Under the pieces are notes generated by a model that saw only the letters and a program-made list of their open reading frames with translations, searched no databases and was not told where the DNA came from. A stretch of DNA of 64,000 nucleotides from DATFRY01 sp035489015 (GTDB lineage: Bacteria; Myxococcota_A; Polyangia; Haliangiales; Haliangiaceae): assembly GCA_035489015.1 (NCBI GenBank), contig DATHKR010000006.1, forward strand, positions 1 to 64,000. The letters are read 5' to 3'. Position 1 is the first letter of the stretch, and the number at the start of each line of letters is the position of its first letter. Positions 30,799 to 39,680 of this stretch are shown here, piece by piece. Made by a program: the position numbers and the translations under genes.

Positions 30799-31253
30799 GG
30801 GCGTGCCTCGCCCGGGGTGGAATGGCGAATGCGCTGCCAGGCCGCTTCCGGGTCGAAGCGGGCCAGCCGGGTGCTCTCGCGGTGGCAGGCCAGGCACACC
30901 ACCTCGCGTCGGGCCGGGGTGGATAGATCGCGCAGGCCGAGCGCGCGGGCCAGCGCGGGATCGCGCATGACGTCGTCGGGAGCGTAGTCCACACCCGCGC
31001 CGTGGCATGCCTCGCAGCCGACCCCGGGCAAGGGCGCGCTCCCGCCGTCGGTCATGTGGCAGGCGCGGCAGCGGGGCGAGCGCGCCTCGCCGGCGCGGAG
31101 GGAAGCTCGCGCGTGAGGGGTGCGGCTCCAGCCGCGCCGGATCTCGGCGTGGCAGGCGCCACAGGCGGCGGTTCCGGTGTCCCGGTCGGTCCCGGCGCGA
31201 GCCGCGGTCGCATGCGCGATCAGCACGGCGATCGCGCAGGTCCTGGGCAGCAT
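30795..31253 (-). CDS. Small tetrahaem c-type cytochrome
   Basis: 152 residues from ATG 31253, which gives the signal MLPRTCAIAVLIAHATAARA. Four CxxCH haem sites follow: CGACH (~31), CRACH (~62), CEACH (~80) and CLACH (~120). This spacing resembles the tetrahaem cytochrome c554/NrfH-like group; extra His residues (SRTPHA, RIRHS) could be distal ligands. The protein needs the ccm genes at 36.8-45.9 kb for haem attachment. Its translational coupling to engB is unexpected and may only reflect gene packing. Confidence 0.85.
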   Translation of the reverse strand: MLPRTCAIAVLIAHATAARAGTDRDTGTAACGACHAEIRRGWSRTPHARASLRAGEARSPRCRACHMTDGGSAPLPGVGCEACHGAGVDYAPDDVMRDPALARALGLRDLSTPARREVVCLACHRESTRLARFDPEAAWQRIRHSTPGEARP

Positions 31254-31320
31254 CGAGGTCACAGGCGCGGCTACCACGCGCGACCTGCCTGGGTCAATCG
31301 ATCCGTGGTAGGGGTGGGGT

Positions 31321-31947
31321 GTGCTCGTCATCGGATTGACCGGCGGTATCGCCAGCGGCAAGAGCACCGTCGCGACCATGCTGCGCGAGCTGCGCGCGCC
31401 GATCGTGGACGCGGATCTGCTCGCGCGCCAGGTGGTGGAGCCGGGCACGCCGGCGCTTGCCGAGATCGCGGCCCGGTTCGGGCCCGATCTGCTCGACGCC
31501 GACGGCCGGCTCGACCGCAAGCGCCTGGCCGCGCGCGTGTTCGCCGACGACGTGACCCGCGCCGCCCTGAACGCCATCACCCACCCGCGCATCGCCGAGG
31601 CCAGCCGCGCCGCGATGGCCGCGCTGCGGGATGGCGGCAACCCGGTCGCGATCTACGAGGCCGCGCTGCTGGTCGAGAACCGGATCCACCTCGGCCTCGA
31701 CGGGCTCATCGTGGTGGCGGTGGACGAGGACGCGCAGGTCGAGCGGCTGCGCCAGCGCGACGCGATCGATGCCGACGCGGCGCGCGCGCGTCTGGCCGCC
31801 CAGCTGCCGCTCGCCGCCAAGATGGAGGTGGCCGACTGGGTGATCGACAACGGCGGCCCGCCGGAGCGCACCCGGGCCCAGGTCGAGCGGGTCTGGCGCG
31901 AGATCCTGGCCCGGGTCGACGGCGGACAGGGAGGGGCGGCGACATGA
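31321..31947 (+). CDS. coaE: Dephospho-CoA kinase
   Basis: 208 residues from GTG 31321. Walker A GLTGGIASGKST is at ~5-16, then PIVDADLLARQVVEPGTP (CoA-binding segment), NAITHPRIAEASR, IYEAALLVENRIHLGLDGLI and the LID residues around RLRQRDAIDADAARARL. It performs the last step of coenzyme A synthesis. Its stop overlaps the SDR start as ATGA, so the two are coupled. Confidence 0.96.
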   Translation: MLVIGLTGGIASGKSTVATMLRELRAPIVDADLLARQVVEPGTPALAEIAARFGPDLLDADGRLDRKRLAARVFADDVTRAALNAITHPRIAEASRAAMAALRDGGNPVAIYEAALLVENRIHLGLDGLIVVAVDEDAQVERLRQRDAIDADAARARLAAQLPLAAKMEVADWVIDNGGPPERTRAQVERVWREILARVDGGQGGAAT

Positions 31948-33170
31948 CCCGCGATCGCGGCGGCAGCAGCAACGGCGGCGAGCGCGGGCATCACGCCGGC
32001 GAGCCAGACGGCAATCACGACGGCGAGCCAGACGGCGAGCACGACGACGGCGCCGAGGACCGGATCACGCGACCCGAGGTGGTGCTGGTGACCGGCTTCC
32101 CGGCTTTCAGCGCCCGGCGGATGGCGCTCGAGATCCTGGCCCGCGACGGCGAGGCGCGGGTGTTCCTGCTCGCCCGCGCCAAGTTCGCCGACGCCGCGCG
32201 CGAGCTGGCCGCGTCGCTGCCGCCCGCCCAGGGAGCGCGCATCGAGGTGATCGAGGGCGACGTGTGCGACATGGACCTGGGCCTGAGCGGGCGCGAGTAC
32301 GCCACGCTGGCCGGGGAGATCACGTCGATCCAGCACATGGCCGGCATCTACTACATGGGCGTGGACCGGGCGACCGCGCGGCGGGTCAACATCGACGGCA
32401 CCCGCGGAGTGATCGAGCTGGCCGGCGACGCGGCGCGCCTGCGCCGCCTGGTTCACTGGTCGACCGCGGCGGTGTCGGGTCGGCGCAAGGGCGTCATCCT
32501 CGAGGAGGAGCTGGACGAGGGCCAGTCCTTCCACAACGTCTACGAGGAGACCAAGTTCGAGGCCGAGAAGCTGGTCCGCGCGGCCCAGCGCAGCCTGCCG
32601 ATCACGATCCTGCGCCCCGGCATCGTGGTGGGCGACAGCACCACCGGCGAGATCGACAAGCTGGACGGGCCGTACTACCTCATGGTCCTCCTGTCGACCA
32701 ACCTCCTGCAGATGCGGATGCAGATGCCGGGCAAGGGGACCGCGCCGCTTCACCTGGTGCCGATCGACTTCGTCACCGCGGCCGGCTACCGGCTTTGGCG
32801 CGACGAGCGCGCGGTCGGGCGCACGTTCCACCTGACCGATCCGAACCCGCTGCCGGCCCGGCGGGTGTACCAGCTGGTCGCGGAGCTGTCCGAGGGCAAG
32901 GTCGCGCGCGGGTTCCTGCCGGCCGGCCTGGCCCGCACGCTCCTGCGCACGCCCGGCCTGGAGCGGTTGACCCGCTCGCCGATGGGCTCGCTCGAGTCGT
33001 TCGATCGCCCGTGCTTCTACAACTGCCGCAACGCGATGGCGCTGCTCCAGGAGGACGGCACCAGCTGCCCGCCGTTCGACAGCTACGCCGAGAACCTGGT
33101 CCAGTACGTGCGCGGCGTGCACGCCCGCCAGCAGAAGCTGGACGACGAGGTCTTCGATCCGTTTGATTAG
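31944..33170 (+). CDS. SDR-family NAD(P)-binding oxidoreductase (thioester-reductase-like)
   Basis: 408 residues. The first ~40 are a polar leader with imperfect GEPDG(N/E)HDG repeats. The extended-SDR core starts EVVLVTGFPAFSARRMALEI: the TGxxGxxG loop keeps only its first Gly. HWSTAAVSG gives the catalytic Ser and YEETKFEAEKLV the Tyr-x3-Lys. ILRPGIVVGDS and LHLVPIDFVTAAGYRL fit the fatty-acyl/thioester reductase branch. The substrate is unknown. The stop codon TAG is the first three bases of a repeat element (33168-33200). Coupled to coaE. Confidence 0.85.
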   Translation: MTRDRGGSSNGGERGHHAGEPDGNHDGEPDGEHDDGAEDRITRPEVVLVTGFPAFSARRMALEILARDGEARVFLLARAKFADAARELAASLPPAQGARIEVIEGDVCDMDLGLSGREYATLAGEITSIQHMAGIYYMGVDRATARRVNIDGTRGVIELAGDAARLRRLVHWSTAAVSGRRKGVILEEELDEGQSFHNVYEETKFEAEKLVRAAQRSLPITILRPGIVVGDSTTGEIDKLDGPYYLMVLLSTNLLQMRMQMPGKGTAPLHLVPIDFVTAAGYRLWRDERAVGRTFHLTDPNPLPARRVYQLVAELSEGKVARGFLPAGLARTLLRTPGLERLTRSPMGSLESFDRPCFYNCRNAMALLQEDGTSCPPFDSYAENLVQYVRGVHARQQKLDDEVFDPFD

Positions 33171-33300
33171 CCGACGGAGCCCGAAGGGCGACGGAGGCTA
33201 TTTCTTGAGCACGCCGAACCCGACGGAGCCCGAAGGGCGACGGAGGCTATTTCTTGAGCATGCCGAACCCGACCGAGCCCGAAGGGCGAGGGAGGCTATT
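33168..33300 (+). repeat. Three tandem copies (49-bp period) of a stop-codon hairpin element
   Basis: Copies start at 33171, 33220 and 33269. The first, with the TAG of the SDR gene, is a 33-bp unit from TAGCCGACGG to GACGGAGGCTA, with arms TAGCC/GGCTA and a core GCCC-GAA-GGGC hairpin, followed by TTTCTT. The third copy ends in CTA (33296-33298), which is the stop codon of argG on the other strand. An exact inverted copy of the 33-mer is at 36731-36763. It may terminate transcription in both directions. Confidence 0.9.
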
Positions 33301-34513
33301 TGTGTCCCCGCCGCGCCGCCTCGGAGCGGACCCGCAGGCGCAGCGCGTTCAGCCGGATGAAGCCGGCCGCGTCGCGCTGGTCGTAGACCGCGTCCTCCTC
33401 GAAGGTGGCCAGGTCGGCCCGGTACAGGCTGTTCGGCGACTTGCGCCCGGCCAGGCGGACGCCGCCCTTGTACAGGATGAGCCGCGCCGTGCCGGTCACC
33501 CGCTCGGCGACGTCGTCGACCAGTCGCTGCAGCGCCTCGCGCTCGGGCGAGAACCAGAAGCCGTTGTAGACCAGCCCGGCGTAGCGCGGGACCAGGTCGT
33601 CGCGCAGGCGGACCAGCTCGCGGTCCAGGGTCAGGGACTCGACCGCGCGCCGCGCCACGTGGAGCAGCGTCCCGCCCGGCGTCTCGTACACGCCGCGCGA
33701 CTTCATGCCGACGAAGCGGTTCTCGACCAGATCGACCCGCCCTACCCCGTGCTCGCCGGCGATCTGGTTGAGCCGGGTCAGGAGCTCGATCGGCGCGAGC
33801 GCCTCGCCGTCGACGGCTACCGGCACGCCGCGCTCGAGCGAGATCTCGACCCGGCGCGGCTGGTCCGGCGCCTCGGTTGGATCGCGGGTGAGCTGGAACA
33901 TGCCCGGATCCGGCTCGCGCCACGGATCCTCCAGCACGCCCCCCTCGTACGAGGTGTGGAGCAGGTTGCGGTCGACCGAGTACGGCTTCTCGGTGGTCGC
34001 CTCGACCGGGATGCCGTGCTCGCGCGCATAGTCGATGAGCTGCTGGCGCCCGCGGAACGACCACTCGCGCCACGGCGAGATGACCCGCACCGACGGCTCG
34101 AAGTGGTAGGCGGCGAGCTCGAAGCGGACCTGATCGTTGCCCTTGCCGGTCGCGCCGTGCGAGATCGCGTCGGCGCCGACCTCGCGGTAGATGTCCATCA
34201 TGCCCTTGGCGATGCACGGGCGGGCCAGCGAGGTGCCGAGCAGGTACTCGCTCTCGTACACCGCACCGGCCCGGATGGCCGGGAACACGTAGTCGCGCAC
34301 GAACTCGTCGCGCATGTCGACCACGTGGGCGCTCTCGGCGCCGAGCCGGAGCGCCTTGTCGCGCGCCGCGGCCAGGTCCTCGCCCTGCCCCACGTCGGCG
34401 CAGAACGCGACCACCTTGCAGCCGTAGGTCTCCCGGATCCAGGCCATCGCCACCGAGGTGTCGAGCCCGCCCGAGTACGCCAGCACCAGCCGTTCGATCC
34501 GCTTGTCGCTCAT
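33296..34513 (-). CDS. argG: Argininosuccinate synthase
   Basis: 405 residues. The ATP PP-loop LVLAYSGGLDTSV is at the N-terminus, followed by EYLLGTSLARPCIAKGM, SHGATGKGNDQVRFEL and EKPYSVDRNLLHTSYEGG, all family landmarks. It condenses citrulline and aspartate. AGGAAG about 7 nt before the ATG is a good ribosome site, and the gene follows the acyl-CoA dehydrogenase after 10 bp on the same strand. Its TAG stop lies in a repeat element shared with the convergent SDR gene. Confidence 0.97.
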   Translation of the reverse strand: MSDKRIERLVLAYSGGLDTSVAMAWIRETYGCKVVAFCADVGQGEDLAAARDKALRLGAESAHVVDMRDEFVRDYVFPAIRAGAVYESEYLLGTSLARPCIAKGMMDIYREVGADAISHGATGKGNDQVRFELAAYHFEPSVRVISPWREWSFRGRQQLIDYAREHGIPVEATTEKPYSVDRNLLHTSYEGGVLEDPWREPDPGMFQLTRDPTEAPDQPRRVEISLERGVPVAVDGEALAPIELLTRLNQIAGEHGVGRVDLVENRFVGMKSRGVYETPGGTLLHVARRAVESLTLDRELVRLRDDLVPRYAGLVYNGFWFSPEREALQRLVDDVAERVTGTARLILYKGGVRLAGRKSPNSLYRADLATFEEDAVYDQRDAAGFIRLNALRLRVRSEAARRGHK

Positions 34514-34523
34514 GTCGGGCTTC

Positions 34524-35669
<1,146 letters not shown>

Positions 35670-35677
35670 GGCGGCGC

Positions 35678-35687
35678 ATGGTACCAT
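35678..35687. promoter_or_regulatory. Palindrome ATGGTACCAT serving as -10 in both directions
   Basis: The perfect 10-bp palindrome reads TACCAT on each strand. On the minus strand it ends 8 nt before the acyl-CoA dehydrogenase ATG (35669); on the plus strand it ends 14 nt before the kinase ATG (35702). Start codons are only 32 bp apart, so the two genes probably compete for one polymerase site. Confidence 0.45.
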
Positions 35688-35701
35688 CGGGGCTTCCCGG
35701 C

Positions 35702-36580
35702 ATGGCAGAGCCATTCGGCCCCTACTGGCTCGAGCAGACCATCAACGTCGGCAGCATCGGAGAGGTGTTCCTCGCCCGCCGCACCGACGGAGAACCGGAG
35801 CAGCGGCGGTGGCGGCGCGCGCGGCGGGCGAGCCGCGCGATCGCGAGAGTGCCGCGCGACGGCGGACCGGTGGTGGTGAAGCGGTTGCATCGCGAGCTCG
35901 CGCGCCGGCCGGCCCACGTGCAGCTGTTCCTCGAAGAGGGACGAATGGCCCGCCGCTTCACCCACGACAACCTGGTCCACGCGTTCGACGCCGGCACCGT
36001 CGACCACGACCACTACATCGCGATGGATCTGGTGCGCGGACCCAACCTCGCCCAGCTGATCCAGCGCGGGCCGATCGCGCCGCGCGCGGCGCTGCGCATC
36101 GCGGCCGACCTCCTGCGCGGGCTGGCCCACATGCACGAGCGCGGCGTGGTCCACTGCGACGTCAGCCCGACCAACGTGCTGGTCGGCCGCGAGCGGGTCG
36201 AGCTGGCCGACTTCGGCGTGACCAACCCGGTCGGCGAGCCGCAGCCGCAGGTGCGCGGCACGATCGCGTACATGTCACCCGAGCAGGCGCGTGGGCTCGC
36301 GGTCGACGGGCGCTCGGATGTGTTCGCGGTCGGCGCCATCGTGTGGGAGCTGCTCGCCCGCCGTCCGCTGTTCGCGCGCGCCGCCCCGCACCTCTCGCTG
36401 GCCGCGGTGGTCGAGGAGCCGGTGCCGGATCCGGCCGAGGTGAGCGGCGCCGATCCCGCGCTGGCCACCCTCGCCCCGGCGCTCGCCGGCGCCCTGGCCA
36501 AGGATCCGGCCGAGCGCCTGCTCTCGTGCGCCGAGCTGGCGGCGGCGCTGGCCGCGGCGGCCGGCGACCTCTCCTCCTGA
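35702..36580 (+). CDS. Soluble Ser/Thr protein kinase
   Basis: 292 residues, kinase domain only, without transmembrane segment. The Gly loop NVGSIGEVFLARR lacks the first Gly of GxGxxG. A basic insert of about 25 residues (~33-52, many Arg) follows, then Lys60 in VVVKRLH. The catalytic loop is HCDVSPTNVL (His151-Cys152-Asp153) and DFG is at 170-172. GTIAYMSPEQARG marks the APE region. HCD replaces HRD, as in the membrane kinase at 27.2 kb. The target is unknown; FHA proteins in this window are candidate readers. It is divergent from acyl-CoA dehydrogenase. Confidence 0.88.
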   Translation: MAEPFGPYWLEQTINVGSIGEVFLARRTDGEPEQRRWRRARRASRAIARVPRDGGPVVVKRLHRELARRPAHVQLFLEEGRMARRFTHDNLVHAFDAGTVDHDHYIAMDLVRGPNLAQLIQRGPIAPRAALRIAADLLRGLAHMHERGVVHCDVSPTNVLVGRERVELADFGVTNPVGEPQPQVRGTIAYMSPEQARGLAVDGRSDVFAVGAIVWELLARRPLFARAAPHLSLAAVVEEPVPDPAEVSGADPALATLAPALAGALAKDPAERLLSCAELAAALAAAAGDLSS

Positions 36581-36603
36581 TCCGGCGCTGACCGGGAGCT
36601 GGG

Positions 36604-36764
36604 TGCCCGAAGCGCGGCGACCTCGGCGAGATCGTCGGCGGCTCGGAAGTAGGCTCCGTCGCCCTTCGGGCTCGGTCGGGCTATTGCCCGAAGCGCGGCG
36701 ACCTCGGCCAGATCGTCGGCGGCTCGAAAGTAGCCTCCGTCGCCCTTCGGGCTCCGTCGGCTAT
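36604..36764 (-). repeat. Two 81-bp direct repeats, each ending in the stop-codon hairpin element
   Basis: Units start at 36604 and 36685 with TGCCCGAAGCGCGGCGACCT and differ by a few bases. Each ends with an inverted copy of the element seen at 33168: 36650-36683 (slightly diverged) and 36731-36763 (an exact reverse complement of 33168-33200). The CTA at 36761-36763 is the TAG stop of the minus-strand gene that ends here. Confidence 0.9.
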
Positions 36765-36964
36765 TCGTCTTCCTTGGGCGCCCCGCCGCCGGCCGCGCGC
36801 GAGGCCTTGCGCTCGGCCCGCTGGCGGCGCACCTCCTCGCGCTCCTCCTGGCGCTTGCGCTCCAGGTTGAGGCGGTCCTGGGCGGCGCGGGTGCCGAACA
36901 GGAAGCCGATGAAGATCCCGATGACCAGGACCCCGGGGATGAAGATCAAATGTCCACTGGTCAC
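36761..36964 (-). CDS. Small single-pass membrane protein at the end of the ccm operon
   Basis: 67 residues from GTG 36964, with GGAG 7 nt upstream. One membrane helix (LIFIPGVLVIGIFIGFLFG, ~6-24) is followed by a charged coiled-coil-like stretch (RLNLERKRQEEREEVRRQRA) and a GGGAPKEDE tail. It starts 6 bp after the CcmD-like gene and is the last gene of the cytochrome c maturation operon. Its function is unknown; a small accessory of the haem exporter is inferred from position. Its stop codon lies in a repeat element. Confidence 0.7.
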   Translation of the reverse strand: MTSGHLIFIPGVLVIGIFIGFLFGTRAAQDRLNLERKRQEEREEVRRQRAERKASRAAGGGAPKEDE

Positions 36965-36970
36965 GGCGCG

Positions 36971-37336
36971 CTACTCCGCTGCCGCCTTGGCGATCTGCTG
37001 GGCCAGGCGGTCCATCTCGGCCACCAGGCGGCGCTGGCGCAGCCACATCAGCACCAGGAAGATCACGCTCAATCCCCACAGCGCGCCGTACGCCATCACC
37101 ACGTGCTTCTTGTTGCGCATGGTGATGTTGGCGTCCTCCTGGTGGACGTCGGGGCGGACCGACTGGCGCAGCTCGGCCTGCCAGCCCTTGTCCTTGGCCA
37201 GCTCGCCCTCGCACTGCTCGCGCATCGGGCTGCGGTACGGCTCGGCGGCGACGGCGAGACCGACCGGCGCCAGCAGCGCCAGGGCCAGCGCGGCGGGCAC
37301 GACGAGACGGGCATAGCGGGTCATGCGGTTCGGCAT
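36971..37336 (-). CDS. CcmD-like protein with a secreted N-terminal extension
   Basis: 121 residues. A signal-like helix (LVVPAALALALLAPVGLAVA) is followed by ~45 polar residues with one Cys, then a CcmD-like membrane segment: HVVMAYGALWGLSVIFLVLM with RQRRL after it, matching the Tyr-Gly-helix-Arg pattern of CcmD, which joins haem-loaded CcmE to the CcmABC exporter. Standard CcmD is ~50 residues and lacks the extension. AGGAG before the ATG supports the start. It lies directly after ccmC. Confidence 0.65.
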   Translation of the reverse strand: MPNRMTRYARLVVPAALALALLAPVGLAVAAEPYRSPMREQCEGELAKDKGWQAELRQSVRPDVHQEDANITMRNKKHVVMAYGALWGLSVIFLVLMWLRQRRLVAEMDRLAQQIAKAAAE

Positions 37337-37388
37337 TCGACTCTCCTGACTGCGAGCTCGAGGTGACTCTATCGCGGATCTCTGGTCG

Positions 37389-38066
37389 CTACTCGATGAG
37401 GCCGGCGTCGAGCGCCTGTTCGCGCAGCTCGGACAGGCGGCGCTCGCCCTGGGCCACGCGCATGCGCGCCAGCAGGAAGAGCACGTACAGCACCGCGAAC
37501 AGCGCGACGCTCGACCACATCGCCGCGCGCATGGATCCCTGCAGCCCCGGCACCACCGAGGTCTGCGGGTGGAGGGTGCGCCAGATCTTCACGCTGAAGT
37601 AGACCAGCGGGATGTTGACCGTCGCGAACACGCCGAGGCCGGCCGCCATGCGCTCCGAGCCCGGCCCGCCGTACTGGCGGACCAGGACGTAGCCGACCAT
37701 GGTCATCCACAGCAGCAGCGACGTGGTGAGCCGCGCGTCCCAGTCCCACCAGATGTCCCACGCCGCCTTGCCCCAGATCGATCCGGTCACCAGCACGATC
37801 GCCCCGTACAGCACCGCGAGCTCGCCGGCGGCGCGGGCCAGATCGTCGTGGCGGCCCTGCCGCGTGCGCAGGTAGAGCAGCGAGGAGACACCGCAGGTGA
37901 TGATCGCGGCGCCCAGCATCCACGCGTTGGCCACGTGGTAGTAGAAGATCTTCTGGTTGAACAGGAGCAGCCGGTCGATCGGCGCCCGGTAGAAGATGAG
38001 ATAGAGGGTGCCGGCGATGCCGACGATGCAGGCCGCCGCGGCGGCCAGGTAGATTCCTCGCTTCAT
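37389..38066 (-). CDS. ccmC: Haem exporter subunit CcmC
   Basis: 225 residues with six predicted helices. The tryptophan-rich haem-handling motif GKAAWDIWWDWDARLT is at ~100-115, flanked by conserved His in FYYHVANAW and WRTLHPQ. CcmC places haem on CcmE at the outer face of the inner membrane. The ATG (38066) overlaps the ccmB stop as ATGA. The CcmD-like gene follows. Confidence 0.95.
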   Translation of the reverse strand: MKRGIYLAAAAACIVGIAGTLYLIFYRAPIDRLLLFNQKIFYYHVANAWMLGAAIITCGVSSLLYLRTRQGRHDDLARAAGELAVLYGAIVLVTGSIWGKAAWDIWWDWDARLTTSLLLWMTMVGYVLVRQYGGPGSERMAAGLGVFATVNIPLVYFSVKIWRTLHPQTSVVPGLQGSMRAAMWSSVALFAVLYVLFLLARMRVAQGERRLSELREQALDAGLIE

Positions 38067-38752
38067 TCGATCACCACCGATTCGAAGGTCCACAGCGCCG
38101 CGACCACGAAGGACGAGTCGTAGACCAGGAGGAAGCGGATCCAGAACCAGGTCTGCTCGGTCTCGCCGACCAGGACCCCGGACGTGCCCTTGATCGCCGC
38201 GATGAAGAGCGGCACCAGGATGGGGTAGAGGATCACCGGCAGCAGCACGTCGCGCGCGCGCGTGCGCATCAACATCGCCGCGAACACCGAGCCGACCACG
38301 GCCACGCCGGCGGTGGTGAGGACGATGATGGCGGTCATGGCGACCGGCTCGGCGAACAGAGGCGCCGCAAAGAAGAACCAGATCAGCGGGACGACCACCG
38401 CCTCGACCATGGCCATGAGCACGAACAGGCCGGCCGCCTTGCCCAGGAACAGCGCCGCGCGCGGGGCCGGGCTGATGAGCAGGCCGCGCATCGTGTCCGA
38501 CTCGCGCTCGCGGTCAAAGGCGCGGGCCATGCCGAGGGTGGCCGAGAACAGGACCGCGATCCAGAGGAAGCCGGGCGCCACCTCCGCGACGACCACCATC
38601 GCCCCGTCCTTGCCCTCCTTCAGGAAGGCGAAGGAGAACAGGATCACCACCATGGCGGCGAAGAACGCCATGTTGAAGAGGATCTCGCGGCTGCGCAGCT
38701 CGACCCGCAGATCCTTCCACGCGATGGTGGTGACGTGGCGAAGGAAGTCCAA
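38063..38752 (-). CDS. ccmB: Haem ABC exporter permease CcmB
   Basis: 229 residues if started at TTG 38752, which has GAGGGA 7 nt upstream and gives the family's N-terminus (LRHVTTIAWKDLRVELRSRE). The frame is open upstream as far as ccmA, but that DNA consists of repeats and offers no ATG or GTG until inside ccmA. LLISPAPRAALFLGKAAGLF and several membrane helices match CcmB. With CcmA it powers release of haem-loaded CcmE. The 214-bp gap before it is the only long one in the operon. Confidence 0.92.
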   Translation of the reverse strand: MDFLRHVTTIAWKDLRVELRSREILFNMAFFAAMVVILFSFAFLKEGKDGAMVVVAEVAPGFLWIAVLFSATLGMARAFDRERESDTMRGLLISPAPRAALFLGKAAGLFVLMAMVEAVVVPLIWFFFAAPLFAEPVAMTAIIVLTTAGVAVVGSVFAAMLMRTRARDVLLPVILYPILVPLFIAAIKGTSGVLVGETEQTWFWIRFLLVYDSSFVVAALWTFESVVIE

Positions 38753-38828
38753 CCCGGTGTCCCTCGGCCGCAGGGCGACCGCCGAAGCGGGTTTTACGCT
38801 GCGAGCGGCCCGCGCCGCAACTACCGGA

Positions 38829-38936
38829 GGGCGGCCCGAAGGGCCAACCGACGGTAAATCCTTAGCCGCCGACGCGCTCGCCGAGCCCCCAAAGAGTCGG
38901 GCGAAGAAAGGGCGGCCCGAAGGCCCAACCGACGGT
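38829..38936 (-). repeat. Two 27-bp hairpin repeats between ccmA and ccmB
   Basis: GGGCGGCCCGAAGGGCCAAC at 38829, ending CGACGGT at 38855, recurs at 38910-38936 with one base changed. The core GGCCC-GAA-GGGCC is a hairpin. It shares CCCGAAGG and GACGG with the stop-codon element but is longer-stemmed, so it may be a related family. They sit in the only non-overlapping junction of the ccm operon. Confidence 0.8.
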
Positions 38937-38966
38937 CGGCCCAGGCCCAGGCCGGCCGCGCCGGTC

Positions 38967-39680
38967 TCAATCGGCGTGGCGATGGTAGAGCTCCTTGAGC
39001 TCGGTGTAGGAGTAGCCGCCCGCCTGGCGGGCGTCGTGCTCGAGCCGGCCGCGCCGGAGGACCGCCACGTGGTCGGTGACCCCGGCCAGCGACTCGAGGT
39101 CATGGGTGACGACCAGGACCACCGCGCCGCGCTCGACCGCTCCGGCGAGGGTCCGGGCCAGGGCGGCCGCGCCGCCGCGGTCGAGCCCGGTGAACGGCTC
39201 GTCGAGGAGCAGCAGGGCGGGATCGTGCAGGAGCGCGCGGGCCAGCGCCACCCGCTGCACCATCCCGCGCGAGTAGGTGCGCACCGGGCGGCCGCGCGCC
39301 TCGTCGTCGAGCGCCACCTCGTCGAGCAGCGCGGCGGCCCGCCGCTCGCCGTCCTCGACCCGGTACAGGCGGGCGTAGAGGGCCAGGTTCTCCTCGGCGG
39401 TGAGCTCGCCGTACAGGAACGAGTCGTGGGCCAGGACGCCGATCCGCCGGCGCAGCCCGCTGCCCGACGGCACCGCGGCGTCGCCGGCCCGGTAGGCGAC
39501 GTCGCCGCTGGTCGGCCGGACCAGGGTCGACAGGATGCCGACCAGGGTGCTCTTGCCCGCGCCGTTGGGGCCGAGCAGCGCGCACAGGCTGCCGCCGCGA
39601 AGCTCGAGGTTGATGCCGGCCAGCACCCGGTTGTGACCGTAGCGCTTGGTCAGGCCCCGGATGACGACCGAGTCGATCAT
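38967..39680 (-). CDS. ccmA: Haem ABC exporter ATP-binding protein CcmA
   Basis: 237 residues. Walker A GPNGAGKST, Q-loop region RRIGVLAHDSFLYGELTAEE, signature TYSRGMVQRVALARALL (SRGM instead of SGGQ, as common in CcmA), Walker B LLLLDEPFTGLD and VVTHD. It energises the CcmABCD complex. Its start overlaps the stop of the preceding 659-residue protein by 4 bp. Confidence 0.93.
   Translation of the reverse strand: MIDSVVIRGLTKRYGHNRVLAGINLELRGGSLCALLGPNGAGKSTLVGILSTLVRPTSGDVAYRAGDAAVPSGSGLRRRIGVLAHDSFLYGELTAEENLALYARLYRVEDGERRAAALLDEVALDDEARGRPVRTYSRGMVQRVALARALLHDPALLLLDEPFTGLDRGGAAALARTLAGAVERGAVVLVVTHDLESLAGVTDHVAVLRRGRLEHDARQAGGYSYTELKELYHRHAD

Noticed and set aside
33171..33300. Possible CRISPR array
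   Set aside because: Only 2.7 units at 49-bp spacing with nearly identical content throughout; no unique spacers and no cas genes.
38753..39103. N-terminal extension of CcmB into the repeats
   Set aside because: The open frame has no ATG or GTG between ccmA and the TTG at 38752, which has a good ribosome site and gives the family's normal N-terminus.
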